A DNA stretch of 64,000 nucleotides from Clavelina lepadiformis (Eukaryota; Chordata; Ascidiacea; Aplousobranchia; Clavelinidae). Position numbers and translations under genes: made by a program. The stretch lies in assembly GCF_947623445.1 (NCBI RefSeq), contig NC_135241.1, positions 5,272,501 to 5,336,500 on the forward strand. Reading direction: 5' to 3'. Positions 47,701-58,800 of this stretch are shown piece after piece (the first letter of the stretch is position 1; the number at the start of each line of letters is the position of its first letter). The notes beneath the pieces are model-generated. The model saw nothing but the letters and a program-made list of their open reading frames with translations. It did not search any database and was not told the DNA's origin.

Positions 47701-48748
47701 TCACCCATGCGTCATCTTACGTAACGTGATGATGATGGTTGAAAATACTTACAGCTATAACCTGCTGAATTACGAGCTACTTAACATAATGAGCGTCATT
47801 CAACATACCACTTGATCCGTCGCGAAATTCCAATAACAGCAGAACAAAAAACGTTCCTAACGATTTTCGCAATCAACATGTCTTACCATTTGAAGAAAAC
47901 AACTTTTTCTTGAATCATTCACGAATTGAAGGGGTTAAGTCTTTGGTAAATATTTTTTCGACCTTGAGCTACCAGCAAACAAGGTATAAGTCCTACACTA
48001 AGGCGGGTAGCTTACTTTTTTGTCGAACAGATGTAAAGACTGTGATTATTCGCGCCGTAGCGGAATTACAAAATTTCTAGACAAATAACCGAATTATTTA
48101 CCTAACGTCTTCGTGACATTTTACACACTGGAAGATTTATTGCTACGACAATACACGTTGGACGTTGGTACCTGAAAGAAAGCATAGAGCTACCAAGCGT
48201 TGACTCAAGGATTAAGATGTATTATTATTGATTTAGCTGGAAACGGGAGCAAAAACAGTTTGTTCTGTAGAAACAAACTTACACACGGAGATTGGAAAAA
48301 ATGGTACTTATGCTTTCTGTCAAGTGAGCATTAACAATTCCGTTATCTGTAACTAACAGCTCTTCCATTAAATATCGTTTAAGACAGGTCAATAATTCCC
48401 GAGTGTATGATTAAAATACATCCAAATATGCTGACGTATTATGCCTATAAAGGATACAAAATCAGATGTGTAATTGTCGATGTCGTGAACACTATGAAAA
48501 GGTCACAACAATTATGATTTCACAGACTTGCGCCAGAGCTACAGCGACTAGGACAACTTGTAGTAAATACCGAAATACGATACAGTAGAAAATGGTATGT
48601 AGTCTGAGTAAATTCCTAAGTATCTGTCCATAGTACATCAAAGCATTCTGGTAGATAACGAAACATTGACACTTTCCGGCGCTTGGAAAAGCTGGATAAT
48701 AACTCAAAGTTGTTTACCGCCGTTTGGAAACCGGCTCTGTTACAGTAC
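44735..48748. other. long region without a recognised gene
   Basis: Four kilobases with several overlapping open stretches on both strands. Minus 46,287-46,514, minus 46,761-47,033 and minus 47,012-47,311 look moderately protein-like but lack start codons, good splice frames or any family I can name. A 12-A run lies at about 46,621. The best single stretch is listed separately. Confidence 0.35.
45681..46176 (+). other. 165-codon open stretch of unknown nature
   Basis: Open from just after a TGA at about 45,680 to a TGA at 46,176. It has no early ATG; the first possible starts are non-ATG or deep inside. The product would be Lys/Arg-rich then hydrophobic and Cys-rich (IGACVCFGDVVGVPF). No splice acceptor is obvious. 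It could be a decayed coding sequence, part of a repeat or chance. Confidence 0.2.
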
Positions 48749-48756
48749 TGACGTCA
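48749..48756. promoter_or_regulatory. perfect cAMP-response element (TGACGTCA)
   Basis: The full CREB/ATF palindrome lies 16 bp before the start codon of the 48.8-kb gene. It is either promoter-proximal with a very short leader or within the 5' UTR/outron. Functionality is inferred from the consensus only. Confidence 0.45.
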
Positions 48757-48772
48757 CACGAGAAGGGTAACA

Positions 48773-50040
48773 ATGGAAAAACGAGAAGCGCGAGACACCA
48801 ATACAAAACTGGGCGACAAGGAGTTTGAAGAATCCAGTGTAAGGCGATACGGTAACAAGCACACATCCCTCAGTAGCAGGACGGCGCAATTTGAATTCGA
48901 GGACAACTTTGATATCTGTGATAATACCGATAGCGCACCTGCTTCGTCAGATCAAGAAAACGAAGCCAAGATGACCAAAGACGTGATGGAAGATAAATTG
49001 AAAAGCAGCAAGCCAATTAATATACCGAGAGTTAAGGTAAATTTTAAAAGCAGAGTTAGAAGATTTTTGTTTCACCGACAATTTCTTTATTTTAAACTGT
49101 TAAAATTAAGTTACGCATAACATGGAAGGTGTATGAAGGACATTCGTTTCTGTCTAAGTGGATTTTATGTTTAACAACAGTATGTTCTTGTGGTGAAACA
49201 ATGTTTAGAATTAGGATGACATGACAAAATAACGTCGTCAAAACTTTTATAGCAGGCATTAGCGAGCTAGTTACGAATATTTATAGATATCACGATTTCA
49301 AATCAATTTTAAGCCTTATACACTTTTTCACGCACAGCAGATAACAAACGTGGATGCACATACGGACGAAAGAAAACCAATCCGGTTCCCAAACCGATTC
49401 ACCCCGAGCCCGCCAAGTTCTCTAGGAGACACCGTATACGACTCTCCGACTCTTCCCCGTCCGTCAAACGACTTCAACCACGTGATGATAAAGTTACGTC
49501 GACGAGGCGATATTGACCGGGTGAGGAGTTGTGAGACTGTTGACGACAGCAGTGATGGAGAGTCCTGCATCAGTTCATTTAGAGCCACTCCTATCTCAAT
49601 GTCAGTTCCCGAACGCTCAGGACAGAAAGGACGAAGAACGGTGAGAAATCGAACGTATTTTCTGATAATAAATATATTTATAACTAAACTTGGCATCAAA
49701 GGTTTCAAATGTTAAATTTAAAGAAAGTTTTCAACTTTTTGTTCGTTACATAAAAGTGTAAGCCTTAGCTTATAACAATTGTTTTTTTTTTCAGGTCCAT
49801 TTTGATGAAACCACGATTACATTAACTGCAGAACTGGGCGAATCAGCGGCAAGATTTCGATCTCAATGGCGCAAGAAACGAGCGACGAACAATAGCACTC
49901 GATTTGGCGAGAGCAAAAACATTAGCATATATCACGACGACAATGAAATGCCTTCGCCTGAACCAGAAAGGGCTAACACTTCAAATGGCAAATCGATTTT
50001 TGACATATGTAATTATTCATCATACGGGAGATATACGTAA
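48773..50040 (+). CDS. uncharacterised, largely disordered 270-residue protein
   Basis: Exons 48773-49036, 49338-49640 and 49795-50040, all phase 0, begin at an ATG in a good context (AACAATGG). Residues 1-88 are charged (Glu, Asp, Lys, Ser). The middle exon is Pro/Ser/Arg-rich (RFTPSPPSSLGDTVYDSP, IKLRRRGDIDRVRS). The last exon holds VHFDETTITLTAELGES and RFRSQWRKKRA. There is no signal peptide, membrane helix or known domain. Two short stretches, KPIRF and RTVHF, fit the (R/K)-x0-1-(V/I)-x-F docking consensus for protein phosphatase 1. A phosphatase regulator or other docking scaffold is therefore possible, but this motif is common by chance. I do not recognise an orthologue. Confidence 0.7.
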
Positions 50041-53000
50041 AATAGCGTATAACCAATGTTCACCTCAGCTTCCCAAAATGGGTTCCAGGAGCAAAGATAC
50101 ATAGATAACTTTAAAAACAGCTGCCATACGTTCGTGATTTGCCAAGAAAACGTCGCAGGTAAGCACTGCATATGGCTATAGCAGGGCTCTGAAGAACTGG
50201 CCATGTGTGTTTTAGAAAAACGGCTTCATTTTGAAGTAAATTCTGAATCTCGCACGAAATACAGCTTTATATGGCCACTTTGATGTAGTGTATATTGTTA
50301 TTTTATCTTTTAGTACGTTGATGTCTGTTAACTACATCGTGTTTTTTACTTTTGCATCATACTGTATTGCGGAGGCATAATTCTGAAGAGCAACAATTTT
50401 AGACTCGACAATATCGTTACGAAACGATTACTTGATGAGATTATATCATGCTGCAATTGTATCATCATTGCCCTAACAACCTCATAACGTCCTTTAAAAA
50501 TCGTTTAAAGCGATTTTAAAAGCTTTCGAAAAGCGCTATTAACGTGTGACTTATAAGTAGCAAATGTCTATTGTGTGTTGCAGTGCAATCCTGCATTTAA
50601 GTGTTTAAAAAGTGTTTCATTATTCATTTATCTTCATTTTTCTTATTTTTAACTACCGAAGGCCTTTATTGAAATTAAAATCCTCAACCCTACTTCTATT
50701 GATCCAGTCTTGGAGATAGCCAGATCAATTTTAACTGTTCATAACAAAAAAACTACAAAGTTACAGAGTAAATTTCTTACAGGTAAATGAAATTGTTCGT
50801 GGTGCTAGTTGAGTTTGACAGGTGCTTCGTCGGAAGGAATTATAAATATATGGTGAACAATAGCAGTGCTTTTACGTCAAAATAAGCAGCGACCATTCAA
50901 TAAATTCGTTTTTATCCTCTTGGGATTGAAGAGAAAGCGTTTGTATGCAGGAAATTTATAAGCGGGCCCCACAAAACTTACTTCTGTATAAAATCAAGAC
51001 TCAAGAGCAAATATTAAACGTATTTACAAAACTTTTCTAAGACTTTGCACATAGATTTCATTCGAGCATCCTGAAAAAAGTTGTAGGTGGCTTCATTGTC
51101 GGCCGACGCTGGTCTGCGAAGGCTTTGTTGTCCACTCGCTCGCGTGGCGTGCCATATAAAGAAAAGTACAGAGTCTTGTAAATGTGGTTTCTACATGTTG
51201 CTTGCGATGTCCGTCAACAGAAGAATGGCCTGTTTCTCGGTGATTGTGCTTATCAGAGTTGTTGAACAGGTTGTTGCAGCGCTGCAAATTGATTACGAGT
51301 TGCATCACACTGTGACAATTTGTCAACGCATTCCGACAAAAAGCTTGAGCAATTCGTCCACGTGTAAGGTGTGATGGAGGGTTAATGAAGTTCTACTAGA
51401 CGGTAGATCTGTCCTGCATCATTTAAAAAACTGGAACATAAAGTCCTTGCCTGACAGCTCGACGTAGTGGTAGAAATGTTCTTCAATGAACGTGAAAACG
51501 AGTGTTTTAAGGAGAATTTGGAAAAATCCATCTTGACAGGAGTTGTACACAGCTTGTTGGAAATCAGGTCGACGCGTTTGCAGCGTATGTGACATTTCCT
51601 GTCTTTCCGTTCCCACGTTAAACTCCTGGTTGGTTAAAGGAAATATGGTTCCAGCCTGTCTATTGAGACCAATTTCATTGATCCCTTAACCAATTCATTT
51701 ACAAATCTTGGGTCGTCATATCACCCCCTTCAGAATTTCAACTACTCTGAGCTGCACCTATTGCTGTCACTGAATTAAACAGTGCTGACACTTAAGTAGT
51801 AATTTTTCTACTGCAGCTTACATAGGGTTGCAAAAGCCTAAGCGCAAGAGTTTCTTTGCTGAAAGTACCTCCGGTCGGTTCGACATGAAGATCTAACGAA
51901 CTGTTTTACTTGAAATCACCAGTGTGCCAACTCGGCTGTGAGGTGACATAGTTGATACATAGTTGACATAGTTGATCAATCAGTTGACATACTGATTGAT
52001 AGAACTCATAACAGAGATGCTTTCGCATCGAGAATCGTATACAAGTGCTATGGTTTATGAACTATGTAAAACAGCAAAGTTCTGTTGCAGCTCTTTTGCC
52101 AATGTCTAGAAGATATAACGGTACAACTACGGCTATGATAACAATACGGTCATGTAAAATTCAAAACAAACGTTGTATACACACAGTAAAGCAATTTTTG
52201 CTATGATTTTTATTATTACGTTCCGTTTGTGCTTGAAAGTGACCAACAAAAATAAAACTGGCGTTTTTATTTTAAACTACATGTAATTTACATTTAAGCT
52301 ATATTAAATCTACTAAAGCAAGCTGTGCGTATGCTTTTACTTAAATTAAAATACTTTGCCAGGAAATCCGCTTTTCATCAAACTGCATTTCACCTCATCT
52401 GATTAAGAAAAGTCAATTAATAGATTATCTAGTAAAACTGCTGTCATAATGTTAGCATATAATACAAGAATGTGAAATAAAAAGCTGAATAGAAATTTTA
52501 GATTGAATATTATGTCTAACAACCTGTAGGCAGCATATCAATGTGAAACGTTGAAATTACGATATAAGTCCAAAGAATCATTTTGAGAAGTAGCTGACCG
52601 AATTGAGTTATGCATGTAGTAACATTTTCTATCTGATTAGCAGGACCGATATAGCGAACCGTAATGTGACAAAACTCACTATTACGTAAATTTGCGGCAA
52701 CATTAGAGATAGTTACAGAATTTGGAGCGATTTTGCAAGAAATAGATAAGTTTTGTTTAATAGGAGATACCTGATTAACTGGAAATATGAACATGTTTCT
52801 AAAAACATTTTTGAAATCTTACAACCTTGCGCTTTTAAACAGGACAGAGCGTGTTATGTAACGTTAATATTTTACTAGAAAAAGCCCAATAGTAATAGGG
52901 TTAAATGAACAGCGTTCCTGGTGTTCTGGTACGTTTTGACCTTTATACACAAGTTGCCGCTAAAGATCCAGTCGTACGGTACAAAGCTTGCACAGGCAGA

Positions 53001-53651
53001 ACAAAGTCGTGGACAAGCCTGAGCAGAGCCGCTCCGCTGCCCTCCATCAACAAATTGCACTTTAACTTGCAATGGACATAGATTGACCGCAATCCTTTGT
53101 CATACATGAAGTTATTGTCTAAAGAATTAAGTGAAATGAGTTATAAAAATCCGGAATTTTAGCAATGTCTAAAACCAAGATAGTATTTTTAAACCACATA
53201 CAGTATTTAATATAAATATTGGCGCACAGTCAGTAAAAATAACAAATTATTGGATATCACGTCATCGATATGCCAGCGAAAGTTTTAGACATTTGCGAGG
53301 TCACACTATAGTCTACGTGTGATGTATTTTGTGAACCTTACACGACAAAAAAGGCTCACAAAAGATAACTTTATCGATAAAAATATGAAAGTGAGAGGAA
53401 CATCAATTGCGAATACCTTTACAAGCCGATTGTGATAACTTTTGCGATCTTAGTTCAAGCCATACCTGTCCTGGGGCATTTGAAACAGAAAACCAACTCA
53501 ATACGGGCGATAAATTGTCAACAAAAATGATCATTCCCCGACTAAAGTTCAAAGTTAATTTCAGTACAAAATTCATATTTTGTCTATGAAGATTGAAACC
53601 AGACGCGCGTGTAAAACATCGCAAAAGCAGTTTGCTTCTGAATGAATGTAG
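50041..53651. other. intergenic DNA without recognised genes
   Basis: Mostly AT-rich. A more GC-rich patch at about 51,080-51,620 has short open frames on both strands. On the minus strand one reads FNNSDKHNHRETGH and looks faintly like a decayed C2H2 zinc finger, but it lacks the paired Cys. The minus-strand stretch 52,516-52,794 is open and hydrophobic at its end but has no convincing exon boundaries. Confidence 0.35.
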
Positions 53652-54797
53652 TTGGAGAAGCAACAGATAATTAATTTAAAGCTTGGAACTGCTCACTCAA
53701 AAGACAGTATTACGGAGTGTACTTACGTTTTATCAGAAAGTGATCTGTTAAATTTCTCCAAACGTTTACCACCCGATATCATATTTCCTACTGGAACAAA
53801 CAATAAAGTCGTGGTCTATGTAGCGCGTGAAGAAAAGCGATTGAAAAAGTTTTTACAAAACAGGTAAGAGTAGGCTACCAGTCAGTGTAACATTTGTAAT
53901 GTGGGCAAGTTTGTTGGTACTTCGACCCAAAGAAGAATTCAATTGGTACGGTAATATCGTCAATAACAACGCAGATGACGTCATGCTTGAGGATGAACTT
54001 GAAGTTTAGCATTGTTACAATGTTAACCACGTTAGCATTCCAGCAGTTTGCAGTTTTCCTGTAGAATTGACCTGACTCTCTTAACATCTTTACCGATTTC
54101 ACTTAATTGTGTTACAATTAATAGAAGCGTCGTACACAAAGTTAAGATTTTACAACTCACACGAGAGAAAAAGTGAACGATCTACGACCTGCCAATGCAC
54201 ACATACCTCGCATCTAAAAAAACACCATCTGGTACAAGAAATAGGTTGGATCTAATCGATACGTAAATTGCTTTTGGAGGTGAACTCAAAAACGTCAAGT
54301 AGGATGTGAAAGCGCTGATACATAAAAATGGTATGTCGAGGAAGAGAAAACCTTAAAATGTATACTTACAGCGAGATAATCCCACCACACAAAAGATAGC
54401 TAGTAAAGACAGCAAATTGTCGATGAATCCAAAATTTTTGTATGGCTTTGATAGTTTGGGTTAGCTTAGACATTAGTGTTAAACAACATAGAAAAATGTA
54501 CCCAAAAGTTTTGATTTGAAGCTTGGATTATTCTGGAGTTGGGATTAAAGTAGAAACCCAGTAAGAGGTTTAAGCGATGATACTAAAAGAGTTATCGACG
54601 ACGCCCAAACAAGCAAAGACTTGAATCGGTATATGATAAGCAACATGAAGAACGAACGTGAAAGCACATTTTTTCTGCTGATTTGATTTCAATAAAACTT
54701 GCTCTGCAGGACCAAAGATTATGTTTACCCAAACGTTCCTAGAGCCATTGCTGAACGCGTAACTATTATGCTACATTCGAGTAATGTCAACAGATAG
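53652..54797 (+). CDS. candidate 3' end of a small gene of unknown function
   Basis: Two stretches join in frame: 53652-53863, ending at a good donor (ACAG then GTAAGA), and 54710-54797, after a good acceptor (CTCTGCAG) and ending in TAG. The joined sequence reads well as protein: SESDLLNFSKRLPPDIIF, KVVVYVAREEKRLKKFL, then TKDYVYPNVPRAIAERV. The 5' boundary is unclear because a TAG lies immediately before 53,652 and there is no ATG. The first part would therefore need an acceptor at GAATGTAG or further inside, and upstream exons I cannot place. No family recognised. Confidence 0.35.
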
Positions 54798-55445
54798 GTT
54801 CGTGACTACAGAGAATTTGCAGAACGCTGGTGTCGGATAATGAGAATTCTGTTAATATTTAGCTAAACCACTCAAATGCGGAATCAGTTGGCTAAAGCGC
54901 TGAAAAAACTCACGGAAAATGTCACACTAGGTATAGGGTTGCAGATTGGTAGCTTTGCAAAATTGTGAAATGAGAAAGGAGTAATAAAAGATTAGTAACT
55001 GCAAACGCTGTAGTAGCTTGCATAATAAGATATTTAAGACAATTACTGCAATATAGATTTAAGTTAAAGCGGTAGTTAGAGCTTACAGCACAGAAAAAAA
55101 TTGGAAAATTCGCATTTTGCAGGCAAGTCTCATGTAAAGCACTATGAATTAGTTAAACAAACAAATATTCAAACCTTCCCCTCCGCAAATATACGCGAGC
55201 AGTCTCATATCTGTCAGAGGAGATAAAATTGATAATAATGGAGGATATTCTAAAGCCATACATTCCTACTGGTCAGTAAAATAATCTCCAATTACTCATG
55301 ATATAAACCAGTTAAGATTTGTCGATTTATGTCAAGGGTATTAAAGACAAAACATAATTGTGTATACACGTATTAACTATTCAAAGTTGATAGCTGCAAT
55401 GCGATAATAACCTCAATAGCAAAATAAAAGCAAAAACAGAATATA
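54798..55445. other. intergenic stretch, nothing recognised
   Basis: No open frame with coding character and no repeat identified between the candidate gene and the inverted repeat. Confidence 0.4.
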
Positions 55446-55630
55446 GAGTAGCACAGGTATCAAAAGTTGATATTAATTTATTTACACAAGTTTTAAAAGA
55501 TTGAGCTTGCTTCTTCAGGTATAACGTTGAATGTGGTAATATATACCGTACATAGCTACACCCGAAGAAGCCTATTCCAGCTCGAAAGAACCTTGTTAAC
55601 AAATTAAAGTTAATCTTTGAGGTGCCAACT
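55446..55630. repeat. inverted pair of a dispersed repeat
   Basis: The minus-strand copy (about 55,446-55,524) reads ACCTGAAGAAGCAAGCTC ... TTAAAACTTGTGTAAA. The plus-strand copy (about 55,558-55,630) reads ACCCGAAGAAGCCTATTC ... CGAAAGAACCTTG ... GGTGCCAAC. Both follow the order seen at 44,651-44,734. They face away from a centre near 55,540, so the RNA could fold into a long imperfect hairpin. It lies about 200 bp upstream of the STAP start codon. Confidence 0.6.
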
Positions 55631-55828
55631 TATTCTGCTTTTGCTTTCATTGATACTGATTATAAGCGAGCATAGCATTTCTAGTTTGTTTATACTTTCG
55701 TATTGCAGAACTAAGTCAAGTTTAGAGGTACTGTTTTGAAATGTAGCTTTCTTTCTTCAAAGCGTGAAGATTGTGAAGATCGCGATATATCAGTCAATCT
55801 GTATGCAGCAACCACATTGAGACTGATC

Positions 55829-58800
55829 ATGGCATCAAGAACAAATCGGAATTCGCAAATAAGTAACATTTTTGCTGGATGGATTCATGTCAAAACGTCC
55901 AATGCGGTAAGTGTAATTAACTGTAGTCAAATGCAACGAGTGTTTTTTTTTCAAAAACCTTCAGCATAGTTATAAAGCAATAACTGTTAAAAGCTATAAC
56001 AGTAGAACTTATTGTTTATGATTACTTTTCACCAAAAAGTTGTAATCACAAAATACAATGAGGCAACGAAAAACTTCACACCTTGCTGTAAAACGTAATG
56101 AGGCAAAAATTGTATATCGAACTTTTAATGACGTTTTCATTACTATTTGATAACAACTGTATGTTACAGGACTACAAAAAGTTATTCGGTCAGTTGAAAG
56201 GCAAAGAAATTCGTCTTTTCACGAACGAAAACAGAGCAAAAACAGCAGGAAATGGCCAGGTAAGCTAACTCATGAAATTCAGACTTGGCCAAATAACTTA
56301 GATTTCGACGAGATTATATTGACCAAAACTCTAATTCTTGATTATTTAAAACCATCGTATTCTTTGGAGTAAATAAAGTTATTAACCAGTGTCAAACCGG
56401 TATAAAACCGTTTAAGTTGTTTTATAGCCTGATACTATTGTATCGTTAAGTGATGTTGCGAGTATTGAAAAGGTCTTAACTCAACGTGCAATAAACAAGC
56501 AAGCTGCTTTTCCTTCTATTGTCATCACATACAAGTAAGCATTTCTTCACAAGTTTTGGATATTCTAAGCAATTTAGTGATGTATAGTCGCTACAGCAAT
56601 TAAGTAAGATCGACTCCTTTTATACAAGACAAAAGCTTTGTATCTTGACATAATGGAACAGTACAGATCGTATCGAACGACAAACTTAAACAAAGCGTCC
56701 TCGTTCTAAGATGCGAATGTCTTGCCTTTACGCTATAATTGGTCGCAATGTAACCAGAACCGTAAATCATAAAAAATTATTAGGACGAGCAAATGCTCGC
56801 AGGTGTGCTTGTTGCACACCTACATTAGTGTACAAAGCTCCCTTATTCCGGTTATTTATCAAAATGTACTTCATGACAGATTTCGTTTGAAAGTGAAGCT
56901 ACTGTAAGCCCTTGAATGGTTAACAAGCGTAGTATAATGTAACAAGCTTTTGGATATATTGCCGAGTATACCCCAAATTTGACCATAAGTCAATAAAAAT
57001 GATTACTATTTATTTAACCTTTTTTCAGTCGTGCTGTAGGAAAAAGCGACGTTAGAATACGAAGTCTGACTGCAGGCGACCAAGACAAGTGGTTCCTGTA
57101 TCTGCAAGCAGTTGGTTTGGTAAGTGGCTAAGTATTGTGCCCTCATTATGACAAAACCGAAGGAACACTGATGGTAAAAATAACCTAAGCTAAGGCGTGC
57201 TACGGAGATTTCACTTTGTTAGCTAGTGGCAGCTAGCAATGAACAAAACTTGTAGAACTTAAAAACGTTATTTAGTACGTTACACATCAAAACATTTACA
57301 TATTTCAGTTGAAAATTCCAGAAGACACAAGCAATTATTTACCCGGGCAGATCCAGGAACTGCGAGACATTATTAACGAACATCAACAGGTATAGCGCAA
57401 TCATTAAGAGAATTATGTTTAATAAACTTCTCAACCAGAGGAGCAATGTTTGCGATATGTTTTCCTAATAACTGCGTTATCCCGGCTAATTGTAAAAAGA
57501 TCTAACAAAACCGTGTTGAACTTTAGAAGGAAGTTGAAGGTATGTACTTGGAGTTAGATAATCACGATCCCGCAAGCCCAATAAGCCCTATAAGCCCAAT
57601 AAGTCCAATAATGCCGTCAGCACCATCCAATGCATTTTCTAACAATAATTCAAGCTTTAATAAACAACTAATGGATCAGCTAAAGAAAAACTTCCGAGAA
57701 CCATCTCAAGTTCAGATACCAACAAAGGTAGAAAAGAAAGTTTTCAGATACAAGATTTAATAACAAATCGGTTTAAAACATTGATATTATTATTATACAT
57801 AATAATTATAATATTGTAAAAACACAAGAAAATATTATAAAACAAAAACGTCATCTACTTCTGACTTTTAATTAAGTTTATTCTGAGTAAATTTCTAACT
57901 GTTATCTTATTTTCTATCCACAGCCACCACCGCCTGTTCCCCTTGGAGTAAGAACAGATCAACCAAGGTGTGTTGAAATAGCATTTTCTATAGCATTAGC
58001 ATTAGCATTCTATAGCATTTTAAAACATTGAATTGCAAAATTAGATTTTGAAGTTTGTCTTAAGCACGTCGTCTTCCAGACTATAGTTTAATGCGCTAAA
58101 ATGTTATACAAACATTGCTTTACTAATGTTTTTAAGGCAAATGTTAAATTACAAGCATAGTTAGCACTTCAAGCTAAAACTAAAAACATTACTGTATCAG
58201 TATTTTTACCGCGTTTGTAATTTTACATTGTGTACTGCAGTTGGTTGTTTGACTCAACCGATGTGAGCCGTTTGGAGGCTGAAAGTATTTTGAAAGAAAA
58301 TGTACAGTTTGGAAACTTGTTGGTTCGCAGGAGACCGAAGACGAAGAATGAACTCTGGGAATTCGCCGTGTCGATAAAAATCTCTGATCCGGACAAAGAA
58401 AATGAGTAAAACGTCTTTATCTTAATTTGATAGAGCTGGTGAATGTGTTAAAGTAAGCGTAGTGTAACTAGTAAAACGATGCTGTGTGTTTTAACGGCAA
58501 TATTTCTTTTCTGTTTTTAATTGAACGAATTATGGACAGTAATAACATTTTGTCGCTTTAATCGGAATTCAAGCGAGTGACGTTGGTTTTGGCTACGTTT
58601 AGCTTCTAAATTAGTAATGAACACGTTTGGGATATGTCATTATTCAGAAAAATGCTATTTTTTTGAAAAAGAAAATAACTCGTGGTTTGGACTGACTGCA
58701 CATTGAGATGTTTCATTTTAGATACAAGCATTTCCTTGTGAAAGAGGTAACCAAAGACGGCGCCAATAGTTCGGAATTTATCATTAACCTTGGTGGGAAA

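Noticed and set aside
51093..51326. GLI/ZIC-like zinc finger on the minus strand (FNNSDKHNHRETGH)
   Set aside because: The paired Cys are missing and the frame is broken nearby; similarity is too short to call.
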